NCBI GenBank assembly: GCA_029246505.1
Contig: JAQWNC010000012.1
Location: 1 to 64,000 of the forward strand
Reading direction: 5' to 3'
Length of the DNA stretch: 64,000 bases
Source of the DNA: Arenicellaceae bacterium
GTDB taxonomy: Bacteria; Pseudomonadota; Gammaproteobacteria; Arenicellales; Arenicellaceae
Positions within the stretch are counted from its first letter, which is position 1, and each line of letters begins with the position of its first letter. Made by a program: the position numbers and the translations under genes. Under the pieces are notes generated by a model, which did not search any database, had not been told where the DNA came from, and was given only the letters and a program-made list of their open reading frames with translations. Positions 36,163 through 44,656 of this stretch are shown here, piece after piece.

Positions 36163-37008
36163 ATGCGAATAGTTCGTCACGCTTCCCTAATACTTACAAT
36201 GCTGTTTGGTGTTTTATCCAGTGTGGCTTATGCTGCGCACGATTGCAGTGTTATTTATGATGAGTTTGAAAGTCTCATGCATAAGCAGTTTCTTGTTCAA
36301 CCCGGTGAATATTTACCTGTAGTTGAAGCTCAGTTAAGTGAATTTGATTTTGTGGCTCAACAGCAAGGTAAATTTTTGTTGTATGAGGAGCGCGGAGATG
36401 CTGGGATTCTTATTTTTCTTACCGGCGAGAATCGTTATGGAAAATTATTGTATCGTTGGAGCGATCCCCTACCGGACAACAAGCGCCATCTGTTAATTCT
36501 GGAAGGTTTGTATTATGAGGCGGTTAGTAGCGGGTTGCTGCCAACACGATTTGGGCCGATTAGAGTTAGTGCAAATATGGGAGTTGATCTGGATGCGTGG
36601 CAGTTGGTTGTAGTCGATCAAACTGTGCTTGAGCGGAGAGCCGTGGCAATGCAGGAGGCGTTAAGAGCTGCCCAAACAGGCGAGTTTGTGCCAATTGATC
36701 CTTTTGCAGGTGCATTGTCAAGTCCTCTATTAGCTAATGCTCAAGTGTCGAGTGACGTGCTGCTAGCTGAATCAGAAATCGAAGAGCAAGTTGAGATTCT
36801 AGTTGATGAGCCAAACATTACCGATCGAGAGGGTATGATCGCAACTGATTTTTCGGTATTAAAAACTGAGGCAGATTTATTAGTGTGGCAGGATGATACG
36901 GGGATTTATTATGTTGGCTCTACAGAATCAGGTCAGGCCATATTCCCGTTGATGTCGATGTGTGAGTTTGGAACTACTGATTTTCAAGTTGATTTACCCA
37001 TTCGCTGA
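36163..37008 (+). CDS. Exported protein of unknown function
   Basis: A 281-residue protein with a clear signal peptide (residues 1-24, ending AYAA). The mature part has an N-terminal mixed domain (about 25-150, with a KRHLLILEGLYYE strand), a linker rich in acidic residues (about 190-220) and a short end domain containing LVWQDDTGIYYVG. It has three or four isolated cysteines. I cannot assign a family. It starts 54 bases after rsmA, and its last 35 bases overlap the end of plsC on the other strand, so the two genes converge. Confidence 0.6.
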   Translation: MRIVRHASLILTMLFGVLSSVAYAAHDCSVIYDEFESLMHKQFLVQPGEYLPVVEAQLSEFDFVAQQQGKFLLYEERGDAGILIFLTGENRYGKLLYRWSDPLPDNKRHLLILEGLYYEAVSSGLLPTRFGPIRVSANMGVDLDAWQLVVVDQTVLERRAVAMQEALRAAQTGEFVPIDPFAGALSSPLLANAQVSSDVLLAESEIEEQVEILVDEPNITDREGMIATDFSVLKTEADLLVWQDDTGIYYVGSTESGQAIFPLMSMCEFGTTDFQVDLPIR

Positions 37009-37705
37009 TTTTGCTTTCTATCCATTGCTCTGCTTCCAGAGTTAGCTGACGCGGGTCCTTCTCATTCGTGATCATTGGCCTTCCGATGGCGACATTAATA
37101 ATTCCCGATTGTTTTAAGAATTTGCCTTTTCCCCATAAACGTCCTGCATTGTGCGCAACCGGTATTATGGGCACGCTTGCTTCAACTGCAAGCTTGGCGC
37201 CACCAACACTGTACTTTTTCTTTTGACCATAGGCCACACGCGTTCCCTCCGGGAAAATCACCACGCAACGGCCTTCCTCAAGAATATTTTTGCCTTGTGT
37301 TACGACTTGATTAAGCGCATTGAGTTTGGCACGGCGATCAATTGCTATTGGTTTGCTGGCCCATAGGCCCCAGCCAAATACGGGTATATACAGGAGCTCT
37401 TTCTTTAGGACCCATGTCTGCGGTGGGAAAATGGTTTGTAGGGCAAACGTTTCCCAGGCAGATTGATGTTTAACTAACAATACACACGGACCCGCAGGAA
37501 TATTTTCTTGTCCTTCGATTCGATGGAAAATGCCGCATGTAATCCGCAACCAAGGGATCACTAGATGTGCGCACCACCCAAGAATGCGCGATCGAGTTAC
37601 CGGGTTTATCGGAAGAGCGAGAAGGCCAAATGGAACCACCAGAATGGTAAAAGTGGCACGACCGATCTCGAATAATAGGCTCCGGATGGCTCGAATAATG
37701 ATCAA
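36974..37705 (-). CDS. plsC: 1-acyl-sn-glycerol-3-phosphate acyltransferase
   Basis: A 243-residue membrane acyltransferase that adds the second acyl chain in phosphatidic acid synthesis. The catalytic box reads KHQSAWETF, that is His-X4-Glu instead of the classical His-X4-Asp; this variant is common in proteobacterial PlsC-like proteins. The second motif FPEGTR is intact, and an N-terminal membrane anchor spans about residues 12-32. The start appears to be a TTG. It follows gmhB by 4 bases, and its end overlaps the convergent gene at 36163-37008 by 35 bases. Confidence 0.88.
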   Translation of the reverse strand: MIIIRAIRSLLFEIGRATFTILVVPFGLLALPINPVTRSRILGWCAHLVIPWLRITCGIFHRIEGQENIPAGPCVLLVKHQSAWETFALQTIFPPQTWVLKKELLYIPVFGWGLWASKPIAIDRRAKLNALNQVVTQGKNILEEGRCVVIFPEGTRVAYGQKKKYSVGGAKLAVEASVPIIPVAHNAGRLWGKGKFLKQSGIINVAIGRPMITNEKDPRQLTLEAEQWIESKISEWVNQLENQ

Positions 37706-37709
37706 GTGT

Positions 37710-38291
37710 TTAGTCGGCAGGTTTGAGGAGAAAGTCAGCGAAGGCCGCTAGATTATCGAATACAGGTAGATTTTCCACCCATCGGCTTTTGTATCCGGCT
37801 ATATCTTTATAGGTTTTTTTACCATTACCTGTTGTTACCAACACGGGTTTGGCCCCCGCAGCATGTGCGGCAATAAGATCGCGCTCTGAATCGCCGACAG
37901 CGTAAACACCATCCAGACGTACTGCCATTCGGTGAATAAGGTCTTTAAACAAGCCGGGGTTTGGCTTGCGACATTGACAGCCATCGTCGGGGCCATGTGG
38001 GCAAAACAGGATCGCTTCTATGTCGCCTCCAAGATCCTTAAGTTGCTGAAGCATCTTGATGTGTATGTCATTTAAGTCTGCGGTGGTAAACAGACGGCGA
38101 GCGATGCCTGATTGGTTGGTAATGATGACCACCGAGTAACCGGCCCGGCAGATTCGTGCGATGGCCTCCAAGCTACCTTCAATTGGAATCCACTCATCGG
38201 CGTTTTTTATAAAATTAGCAGATTCTTTATTAATAACGCCATCGCGATCGAGAATGACCAGTGGCCATTGAGTATCATCTTTTCCGCTCAT
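37710..38291 (-). CDS. gmhB: D-glycero-D-manno-heptose 1,7-bisphosphate 7-phosphatase
   Basis: A 193-residue HAD phosphatase that makes ADP-heptose precursors for LPS core. Motif I is LDRDGVINKES (about 13-23), motif III KPNPGLFKDL, and the zinc loop CPHGPDDGCQCRKP supplies the Cys/His ligands typical of GmhB. It overlaps glyS by ATGA, continuing the glyQ-glyS-gmhB-plsC order known from pseudomonads. It probably shares one transcript with them. Confidence 0.95.
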   Translation of the reverse strand: MSGKDDTQWPLVILDRDGVINKESANFIKNADEWIPIEGSLEAIARICRAGYSVVIITNQSGIARRLFTTADLNDIHIKMLQQLKDLGGDIEAILFCPHGPDDGCQCRKPNPGLFKDLIHRMAVRLDGVYAVGDSERDLIAAHAAGAKPVLVTTGNGKKTYKDIAGYKSRWVENLPVFDNLAAFADFLLKPAD

Positions 38292-40372
38292 TGCAATACG
38301 GAGATGTCGGCGGTTCTCAAAAATAATGCTTGTATGTTGGCAAGGAGCGCGAGGCGATTATTCTTAGTCAACTCGTCATCTGCATTTACCATTACTTCAT
38401 CGAAAAAAGTATCAACAGCGGGCCCTAGGCTGGCTAACATGCTTAGACCACCTTCATAGTCCGATTTATCGAATAGGGCTTCGGCATCTTTAGACGTTTT
38501 CAGCAGTGTTTTGGCCAGTGCTTTTTCGGCCGTCTCACTTAATAAAGCTTCATCTAGAACAACGTTATTGTGGTTTGATTTTTTGAGAATATTTGAGATG
38601 CGTTTATTGGCTGCTGCGAGTTGTGTTGCTTCGGGTAATTCGGCAAATGCGCGGACTGCTTTTAGACGTTGTTGAAAATCTAAAGGTGCTAGAGGCATGC
38701 AGGCCATCACCGAGTTGATTTGTTCGGTAGTAAATGATCTATCCAAATAGTATTGGCGTAGCCGTTCCATCGTGAATTTGATCATACGTGCTTGGGTTTC
38801 TTCTGAGACGAGCACATCTTGCTTTTGGTACTCGATAGTCGCGAGTGCGACCAGATATTCCAATGTACTATTAGTGTCAGTCTCAATAAGTATTCTTAGC
38901 GCACCGAGCGCAGCGCGACGTAGAGCATAAGGATCTTTCTCGCCGCTTGGTTCTTCTCCGGCAGCGAAAATTCCGACTAACGTATCTATCTTGTCAGCAA
39001 GCGCAACGGTTTGTCCGACATCATTGTTTGGTATCTCGCCACCGCCATATTTTGGTTGATAATGTTGTTCAATGGCGGTACCCACATTTTTTGGCTCGCC
39101 ATCATTTGTTGCAAAGTAGCGACCGGCAATACCTTGCAGCTCGGGAAATTCCCCAACCATGCTGGAAGTTAGATCAGCCTTGGCCAGTAGCCCAGCGCGA
39201 GCCGTCCGCTCTTTATTTGCATTGGTATCAGCGGCAAATTTTTCTGCGAGGGCTGAGATTCGTACAGATTTGGCAGCAACTGACCCAAGTTTGGCGTGGA
39301 ATAAAATACCGTCTAGCGAGGGTAATCGGTCTGCGAGTGTTGTTTTACAATCAGTCTCCCAGAAAAACCGGGCATCGGATAAACGCGCGTGTAAAACTCG
39401 CTCGTTTCCGGCACGCACAGATGTAGAATCGGAGCTGTCGATATTGCTAATCGTGGCGAAACGATTTACTAACGCTCCGTTTGCATCCACATAGTGAAAA
39501 TACTTTTGGTGGTCGCGCATGGAGTAGATAAGGCACTCGGAGGGTACCGACAAAAAGCTTTCGTCAAATTCGCCAATAATTAAGTGCGGCCATTCGACTA
39601 AGGCTGTCACTTCGTTAATTAGCAAGTCTGGGTGGTCAATAACCGCTTGTGCTGTCGGCGTATCCAGAGTATTAATCTGATCACAAATAATTTTTTTACG
39701 TACCTCAAAATCCGCTATTACATGCGCGTTCTTAAGTTCATCGATGTAGTCTTCAGCGTGTTTAAGAGGTATCGGTTTGTCACAGTGGAAGCGATGCCCC
39801 CGGGTAGTTCTATCGGTGGAGATTCCTAGCACGGTACCTTTAAGTACATCATTACCTAGCATGGCGACAACCCAATGCACTGGCCTCACAAATTCGATGT
39901 CACTATCGCCCCAGCGCATGCGTTTAGGAATAGGTAGTTGCTTAATCGATTGTTCAATCGCTTCAATCACCAATACGTCGGCATCAAGACCTTCTTGCTC
40001 AGACCGATGAACTAGCCAGCTACCGTTGTCAGTTTCAAGTTTATCCAGTTCGTTGAAATCAACGCCGCATGAGCCAGCGAAGCCCAGAGTGGCCTTACTT
40101 GGATTACCATTGTCATCGAAAGCGGCTTTCAGTGAAGGGCCACGTCGTTCAACTACTTGAGTTTGTTGTTTTGATTGAACGTTGTTTACCAGCACGGCTA
40201 ACCGTCTCGGCGTAGCAAATGTCTTATAGGGTAAATTTGATTCTGAAATCAGATCTTGCTTTAGTAAAGATTGATGAATGCCTTTACTGAAGGCTGCTGC
40301 AAGCATCAATAATGCTTTTGGTGGCAGCTCTTCAGTGCCGAGTTCGATTAACAAAGAATCCATGGAGCTCAT
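38288..40372 (-). CDS. glyS: Glycine--tRNA ligase beta subunit
   Basis: A 694-residue beta subunit of the bacterial heterotetrameric glycyl-tRNA synthetase. Typical features are the opening [26 protein letters not shown] (about 51-61), the [13 protein letters not shown] region, SMRDHQKYF (about 281-290), and a C-terminal DALR-like helical anticodon-binding part. It overlaps both neighbours by four bases (ATGA), so alpha and beta are co-translated. Confidence 0.97.
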   Translation of the reverse strand: MSSMDSLLIELGTEELPPKALLMLAAAFSKGIHQSLLKQDLISESNLPYKTFATPRRLAVLVNNVQSKQQTQVVERRGPSLKAAFDDNGNPSKATLGFAGSCGVDFNELDKLETDNGSWLVHRSEQEGLDADVLVIEAIEQSIKQLPIPKRMRWGDSDIEFVRPVHWVVAMLGNDVLKGTVLGISTDRTTRGHRFHCDKPIPLKHAEDYIDELKNAHVIADFEVRKKIICDQINTLDTPTAQAVIDHPDLLINEVTALVEWPHLIIGEFDESFLSVPSECLIYSMRDHQKYFHYVDANGALVNRFATISNIDSSDSTSVRAGNERVLHARLSDARFFWETDCKTTLADRLPSLDGILFHAKLGSVAAKSVRISALAEKFAADTNANKERTARAGLLAKADLTSSMVGEFPELQGIAGRYFATNDGEPKNVGTAIEQHYQPKYGGGEIPNNDVGQTVALADKIDTLVGIFAAGEEPSGEKDPYALRRAALGALRILIETDTNSTLEYLVALATIEYQKQDVLVSEETQARMIKFTMERLRQYYLDRSFTTEQINSVMACMPLAPLDFQQRLKAVRAFAELPEATQLAAANKRISNILKKSNHNNVVLDEALLSETAEKALAKTLLKTSKDAEALFDKSDYEGGLSMLASLGPAVDTFFDEVMVNADDELTKNNRLALLANIQALFLRTADISVLQ

Positions 40373-41262
40373 GTTGAATTATCCTTTTTTGCTCTACGAG
40401 GAAACCCAAGTTTCTCACGGCTATCATGGTAAGCGGCCGCAACTCCGCGCGCTAAACTACGAATACGTCCAATATAACGCGCGCGCTCTGTTACGCTAAT
40501 TGCCTGGCGGGCATCCAGTAAATTAAATGTGTGTGAGGCTTTAAGTACGTATTCGTAGGCTGGCAGCGGGAGCGGCACTTCGAGTAGTTCCTTACATGCG
40601 GCTTCATGAGCATCAAATTGTCGAAATAGCTCTTTAGTATTCGCATACTGAAAATTAAATGTCGACATTTCAATTTCATTTTGATGGTAAAGGTCACCGT
40701 AACTGGTTCCTGGTGCCCATATCAGGTCATAAACGTTCTCTACACCTTGTAAATACATGGCGATGCGTTCCAAGCCGTAGGTGATTTCACCGGTGACTGG
40801 TTTGCAATTTAGCCCACCGACTTGCTGGAAATAAGTGAATTGAGTAACTTCCATGCCGTTAAGCCACACTTCCCAACCCAGACCCCATGCGCCAAGGGTG
40901 GGGGATTCCCAGTTGTCTTCTACAAATCGAATATCCTCTTTAAGAGGGTCTATCCCCAGCGTAGTCAGAGAATCAAGGTACAGTTGCTGAATATTGTTGG
41001 GGGATGGTTTCAGGATTACTTGAAACTGATAATAGTGTTGCAATCGGTTTGGATTTTCTCCATACCGACCATCTGTGGGTCGTCTGGACGGCTGTACGTA
41101 GGCCGCGCTAATCGGTTCCGGGCCGATCGCACCTAAAAATGTAGTAGGGTGGAATGTTCCAGCCCCCATTTCTTGATCAAACGGTTGCATTATTAGGCAT
41201 CCTTGATCTACCCAGTAGGACTGGAGTTTCAGAATAAGTTCCTGAAAACTTAATGTGCTCAT
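40369..41262 (-). CDS. glyQ: Glycine--tRNA ligase alpha subunit
   Basis: A 297-residue class II catalytic alpha subunit: [17 protein letters not shown], then the [21 protein letters not shown] loop, [20 protein letters not shown] and [21 protein letters not shown], all hallmarks of GlyQ. It is the first gene of the glyQ-glyS-gmhB-plsC run. The 394 bases upstream hold a candidate small RNA transcribed the other way. No T-box is present, as expected in a gammaproteobacterium. Confidence 0.97.
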   Translation of the reverse strand: MSTLSFQELILKLQSYWVDQGCLIMQPFDQEMGAGTFHPTTFLGAIGPEPISAAYVQPSRRPTDGRYGENPNRLQHYYQFQVILKPSPNNIQQLYLDSLTTLGIDPLKEDIRFVEDNWESPTLGAWGLGWEVWLNGMEVTQFTYFQQVGGLNCKPVTGEITYGLERIAMYLQGVENVYDLIWAPGTSYGDLYHQNEIEMSTFNFQYANTKELFRQFDAHEAACKELLEVPLPLPAYEYVLKASHTFNLLDARQAISVTERARYIGRIRSLARGVAAAYHDSREKLGFPRRAKKDNST

Positions 41263-41431
41263 GGTGTTTTTCGCGCGCTTGGCGCTGACAATAACTCTAT
41301 GTGCGCGCGATTATAACGCGTGTTTTCGGTTGCGGGGGAGGTATGGTGTTATGAATACGCAACACAGCCGCTTTATTTGTTGTATAAATGACAATAATTG
41401 TAAACTTCACAACCAATGTAACCTAAATTTT

Positions 41432-41554
41432 TGACCCTCGGAAGACCTAAGATCAGAGTTCGCTCTGGTGCCCAAGTCATCAGGAGGATGAGAGGTCCCA
41501 TCATAGCACTTCGATGAAGGAACAAAAGGGAACCTTTCTTGGTTCCCTTTTGTT
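41432..41554 (+). ncRNA. Candidate structured small RNA in the glyQ / PP-loop gene gap
   Basis: About 120 bases fold into a compact shape on paper. GACCT at 41444-41448 can pair with AGGTC at 41493-41497, enclosing a CAGAG-TTCG-CTCTG hairpin (41454-41467) and a TCATC-AGGAG-GATGA hairpin (41477-41491). It ends in a strong terminator. GGA triplets occur five times, one pair in the AGGAG loop, as in CsrA-binding RNAs. TTGTAA and TAACCT upstream could be a promoter. I could not match it to 6S, SRP or tmRNA. A leader of the downstream PP-loop gene is the alternative. Confidence 0.45.
41521..41554 (+). terminator. Strong hairpin terminator
   Basis: A perfect 14-pair stem (AACAAAAGGGAACC against GGTTCCCTTTTGTT) with a 6-base loop TTTCTT. 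The 3' arm ends in a T-rich run, and the A-rich 5' arm would also make it work on the other strand. It ends a transcript starting in the glyQ gap. It lies 103 bases before the PP-loop ATPase gene. Confidence 0.8.
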
Positions 41555-41656
41555 ATTGACCATCAGGATATATAGTCCGGTGCTTGATTCTGGCAACTAC
41601 GGGTCAAAGAGATTGCCTTATAAATCGTTCAGAACTTCGTTAACTATTGATTCTCA

Positions 41657-42703
41657 ATGTCTATTAAACGTAAAGCAGTAGCGCTCATCTCCGGAGGTTT
41701 GGATTCCATGCTCGCGGTACGAATGGTTCAGGAGCAAGATATCGAGGTTGAGGGCATAAACTTTTTCACCGGTTTTTGTGTCGAGGGCCATACGCATGCG
41801 ATCCGTAATCAGGATAAGAAAAAAAAGAAACGGAATAATGCCCTGTGGGTGGCCGAAGAGCTTGGAATAAAACTACATATTATTGATGTCATAGAGGAAT
41901 ATAAAGACGTCGTTATAAATCCGAAACATGGCTATGGAGCGCACCTTAATCCGTGCCTCGATTGCAAAGGATTTATGGTCCGTAAGGCCGAGGAGTGGCG
42001 AGTTAAAAACGGTTTCGATTTTATTATTACTGGCGAAGTGGTGGGGCAACGGCGGATGTCACAAACCGTCAAGCGTATGCCAATTGTTGTACGAGAATCA
42101 GGAGCTGGCAATCGTTTGCTAAGGCCTTTGTGTGCAAGAAAGTTGGAACCCACGCTTCCGGAGCAAGAGGGCTGGTTGGACCGTAACAAGTTAGGAAACA
42201 TCAGTGGCCGTAGTCGAAAGCAACAAATCGAGTTAACACGTCAATGGGATATTAAAGATTATGCTCAACCCGCTGGGGGCTGTTGTTTCTTAACCAACGA
42301 GCAGTATGCCGCAAAATTGAGTGATTTGTGGGCAAGTCGAGGCACGCGTGAATACGAGCTTGATGATATCATGTTGCTTAAAGTTGGACGACATATTCGG
42401 CCAAATGCCGATTTTAAACTTATTATTTGTCGGGATGATGGTGAAAATAATTTTGCTAGGGGCTACAAAAACCGTTTTGTATCTATGTGTTCAAGTAGCC
42501 ACGACGGCCCACTAGCGCTTTTTGATGGCAAGGTAAGTAGTGAGAATTTGATGCTAGCTGCGCGTATCGTTGCACGCTACGGCAAAGGCAAGCGTGCGCT
42601 GGATGTGTCAGTGGTGGTGGCGCGACCCAAACAAGACGAAAAGCAAGAGTTAAGGGTGGCTCCAATGGGCGCTGATGAGTTGCCACGTGAGTGGATTCTC
42701 TAG
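41657..42703 (+). CDS. PP-loop ATPase of the ThiI/MnmA-like group
   Basis: A 348-residue protein. The ATP-pyrophosphatase loop is SGGLDS at 12-17, as in tRNA-thiolating enzymes. Further cysteines are Cys100 and Cys103 (NPCLDC) and Cys208-Cys209 (GGCCFLTNEQ), suited to sulfur transfer or a metal or iron-sulfur site. The C-terminal third (LLKVGRHIRPNADF) resembles DUF814. It is not full ThiI, which has a THUMP domain, nor MnmA. A TusA-like sulfur carrier follows after 32 bases, which supports a sulfur-relay or nucleoside-thiolation role. Exact target unknown. Confidence 0.8.
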   Translation: MSIKRKAVALISGGLDSMLAVRMVQEQDIEVEGINFFTGFCVEGHTHAIRNQDKKKKKRNNALWVAEELGIKLHIIDVIEEYKDVVINPKHGYGAHLNPCLDCKGFMVRKAEEWRVKNGFDFIITGEVVGQRRMSQTVKRMPIVVRESGAGNRLLRPLCARKLEPTLPEQEGWLDRNKLGNISGRSRKQQIELTRQWDIKDYAQPAGGCCFLTNEQYAAKLSDLWASRGTREYELDDIMLLKVGRHIRPNADFKLIICRDDGENNFARGYKNRFVSMCSSSHDGPLALFDGKVSSENLMLAARIVARYGKGKRALDVSVVVARPKQDEKQELRVAPMGADELPREWIL

Positions 42704-42735
42704 CCTCTGACAGATTTGAAGATGATTAATTAGCG

Positions 42736-42966
42736 GTGGCGCATCAGAACTACGATCTAACTGGCACGATTTGCCCGATACCGGTAATTAGAACTCAGGA
42801 TCGAATCGCCGAATTGCTAGACGGTGATACATTGGAGGTGCTATGTTCAGACCCTGGTGCCTTGTACGATATACCGGCTTGGTGCCGTATTCATGGGCAT
42901 TCAATCACCAATGCGGTGCATGACCTTGATGGGCTCATTCGCATAACGGTGCTTGTCCGAAAGTAA
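42736..42966 (+). CDS. TusA-like sulfur carrier protein
   Basis: A 76-residue SirA/TusA-family protein. The persulfide cysteine is Cys13 in TICPIPVIRTQ (the CPxP motif), followed by the family's DGDTLEVLCSDPGALYDIPAWC pattern. It starts at a GTG and lies 32 bases after the PP-loop gene, so the pair probably passes sulfur from carrier to ATPase. It is not next to the other tus genes. The NtrC sites of glnA begin 5 bases after its stop. Confidence 0.9.
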   Translation: MAHQNYDLTGTICPIPVIRTQDRIAELLDGDTLEVLCSDPGALYDIPAWCRIHGHSITNAVHDLDGLIRITVLVRK

Positions 42967-42971
42967 TAAAT

Positions 42972-42986
42972 GCACTTATTTGGTGC
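42972..42986. promoter_or_regulatory. NtrC-binding site 1 (glnA enhancer)
   Basis: GCAC-TTATTTG-GTGC: the GCAC-N7-GTGC core of an NtrC (GlnG) dimer site. It is 82 bases upstream of the sigma54 -24 element. NtrC-phosphate bound here would activate glnA when nitrogen is short. Confidence 0.8.
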
Positions 42987-43000
42987 TAAAAAAATTAATC

Positions 43001-43015
43001 GCACCAAATAAGTGC
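43001..43015. promoter_or_regulatory. NtrC-binding site 2 (glnA enhancer)
   Basis: GCAC-CAAATAA-GTGC, the second GCAC-N7-GTGC site, centred 29 bases from site 1, close to three helical turns. It is the reverse complement of site 1, so the two form a perfect 15-base inverted repeat. Paired sites are the normal glnA enhancer in enterics. Confidence 0.8.
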
Positions 43016-43067
43016 GATACGGGGGTTTGGCATCACTGTAACTTGCTGATTATTAACTGATCGAATT

Positions 43068-43083
43068 TGGCACGCCTTTTGCT
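43068..43083 (+). promoter_or_regulatory. Sigma54 (-24/-12) promoter of glnA
   Basis: TGGCAC-GCCTT-TTGCT is an exact match to the sigma54 consensus: the -24 GG (43069-43070) and the -12 GC (43081-43082) are ten bases apart. Transcription should start about 43094, some 80 bases before the glnA ATG. Confidence 0.88.
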
Positions 43084-43172
43084 TTCTAAAGTTTGGCGCT
43101 GTCATGAAGTTATATTGGGGGCGAAACAAATTAGCGAAACAACAATTATGTTAACAACAGAGGTGATTTGCC

Positions 43173-44582
43173 ATGTCGGCTGCTGATGCACTGAAATTAA
43201 TAAAAGAAGAAGAGGCCCAGTTTGTAGATTATCGGTTTACCGATACGCGGGGTAAGGAGCAACACGTAACCGTGCCGGTTAGTGAGGTAACCAAGGATTC
43301 ATTTAAAGAAGGAAAAATGTTTGACGGCTCATCCGTTGCCGGTTGGAAGGGTATAAACGCTTCGGACATGATATTAATGCCTGACTCAGAGAGTGCCGTT
43401 GTTGATCCATTCTTTGCAGATAAGACCATTAATATTAGATGCGATATTATCGAGCCCGATGATATGCAGGGCTACGAAAAGGACCCTCGATCGATCGCGC
43501 AGCGTGCTCAAGACTATTTGAAATCCACGGGTATTGGTGATGAGGCCTACTTTGGCCCAGAAAATGAGTTCTTTGTATTCGATGATGTGCGTTGGTCGGT
43601 CGAAACTCGAGGAAGTTTCTGCGAAGTGGATTCGTATGAAGCTGCCTGGAACAGTGAGAAAGAATACGAGCATGGCAATCTTGGGCATCGTCCAAGTATG
43701 AAGGGCGGATATTTTCCTGTTCCTCCGGTGGATTCGTTACAAGATTTGCGCTCGGCTATGTGTTTGGCGTCAGAAGCTATGGGCGTGAAAACTGAGGTTC
43801 ACCATCATGAAGTTGCGTCTGGCGGCCAATGTGAAATTGGTACTTTATTTAATACGTTGGTACGTAAGGCTGACGAAGTCCAAATATTCAAATATGTAGT
43901 GCACAATGTTGCTGAGCAGTTTGGTAAAACTGCGACATTTATGCCTAAGCCAATCGTTGGTGATAACGGCAATGGTATGCATGTGCATCAGTCTATTTTT
44001 AAAGACGGTCAGAATATGTTTTCTGGTGATGAATATGCAGGATTAAGTGAAACTGCTTTACATTACATTGGTGGTATTTTTAAACATGCACGGGCGATAA
44101 ATGCATTTGCGAATCCATCGACCAATAGTTATAAGCGTTTGGTGCCAGGCTTTGAAGCGCCCTTGATTTTGGCCTATTCCGCTCGTAATAGATCGGCATC
44201 ATGTCGTATTCCTTGGGTTAGTAATCCTAAAGGTCGCCGAGTTGAAATACGATTTCCTGATTCGACCGCGAACCCTTATCTGGCGTTTACTGCTATGCTG
44301 ATGGCTGGCCTCGATGGAATTGCCAATAAGATTGATCCAGGTGCTCCATCTACTGAAGATTTGTACGATCTCTCGCCAGAAGAAGAAGCGAACATGCCGA
44401 CGGTTGCGCATAGTTTGGATATGGCTTTGGAAGCATTAGATGCAGACCGTGAGTTCTTAACGGCCGGCGGTGTGATGTCCAATAATATGATTGACTCTTA
44501 CATTGATTTAAAAATGGAAGAAGTAACTGCCTTTCGTATGACAACTCATCCAATTGAATTTCAAATGTATTACAGTCTGTAG
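43173..44582 (+). CDS. glnA: Glutamine synthetase (type I)
   Basis: A 469-residue enzyme joining ammonia to glutamate. Type I features include [44 protein letters not shown] and [17 protein letters not shown] with the glutamate/metal-binding residues. The end region has DLYDLSPEE, with the tyrosine that is adenylylated in enteric GlnA. The ribosome site AGAGGTG is 8 bases before the ATG. Expression should be under sigma54 and NtrC; a terminator follows. Sequence length fits the GSI-beta class. Confidence 0.97.
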   Translation: MSAADALKLIKEEEAQFVDYRFTDTRGKEQHVTVPVSEVTKDSFKEGKMFDGSSVAGWKGINASDMILMPDSESAVVDPFFADKTINIRCDIIEPDDMQGYEKDPRSIAQRAQDYLKSTGIGDEAYFGPENEFFVFDDVRWSVETRGSFCEVDSYEAAWNSEKEYEHGNLGHRPSMKGGYFPVPPVDSLQDLRSAMCLASEAMGVKTEVHHHEVASGGQCEIGTLFNTLVRKADEVQIFKYVVHNVAEQFGKTATFMPKPIVGDNGNGMHVHQSIFKDGQNMFSGDEYAGLSETALHYIGGIFKHARAINAFANPSTNSYKRLVPGFEAPLILAYSARNRSASCRIPWVSNPKGRRVEIRFPDSTANPYLAFTAMLMAGLDGIANKIDPGAPSTEDLYDLSPEEEANMPTVAHSLDMALEALDADREFLTAGGVMSNNMIDSYIDLKMEEVTAFRMTTHPIEFQMYYSL

Positions 44583-44592
44583 TAAGTACACG

Positions 44593-44624
44593 ACGCTTCC
44601 TCTTAGCGGAGGAAGCGTTTTTTT
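44593..44624 (+). terminator. Rho-independent terminator after glnA
   Basis: ACGCTTCCTC pairs with GAGGAAGCGT around a 6-base loop, followed by seven T. It lies 11 bases after the glnA stop and would separate most glnA transcription from glnL-glnG. Confidence 0.9.
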
Positions 44625-44634
44625 GAAATCATTC

Positions 44635-44649
44635 GCACTAAATTGGTGC
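44635..44649. promoter_or_regulatory. NtrC-binding site before glnL
   Basis: GCAC-TAAATTG-GTGC, a third NtrC core, ends 7 bases before the glnL GTG. At this place it would cover the glnL promoter or ribosome site and most likely represses glnL-glnG, as the enteric glnLp site does. Confidence 0.72.
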
Positions 44650-44656
44650 GTAAAAT

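Noticed and set aside
41432-41554. 6S RNA, SRP RNA or tmRNA
   Set aside because: The sequence lacks their conserved features (SRP GGTCAGG/GGAAG loop, 6S long double helix, tmRNA tag reading frame and CCA end).
42972-43015. Transcription terminator after the TusA-like gene
   Set aside because: The 15-base inverted repeat lacks a T-run and each half is itself a GCAC-N7-GTGC NtrC site upstream of a sigma54 promoter.
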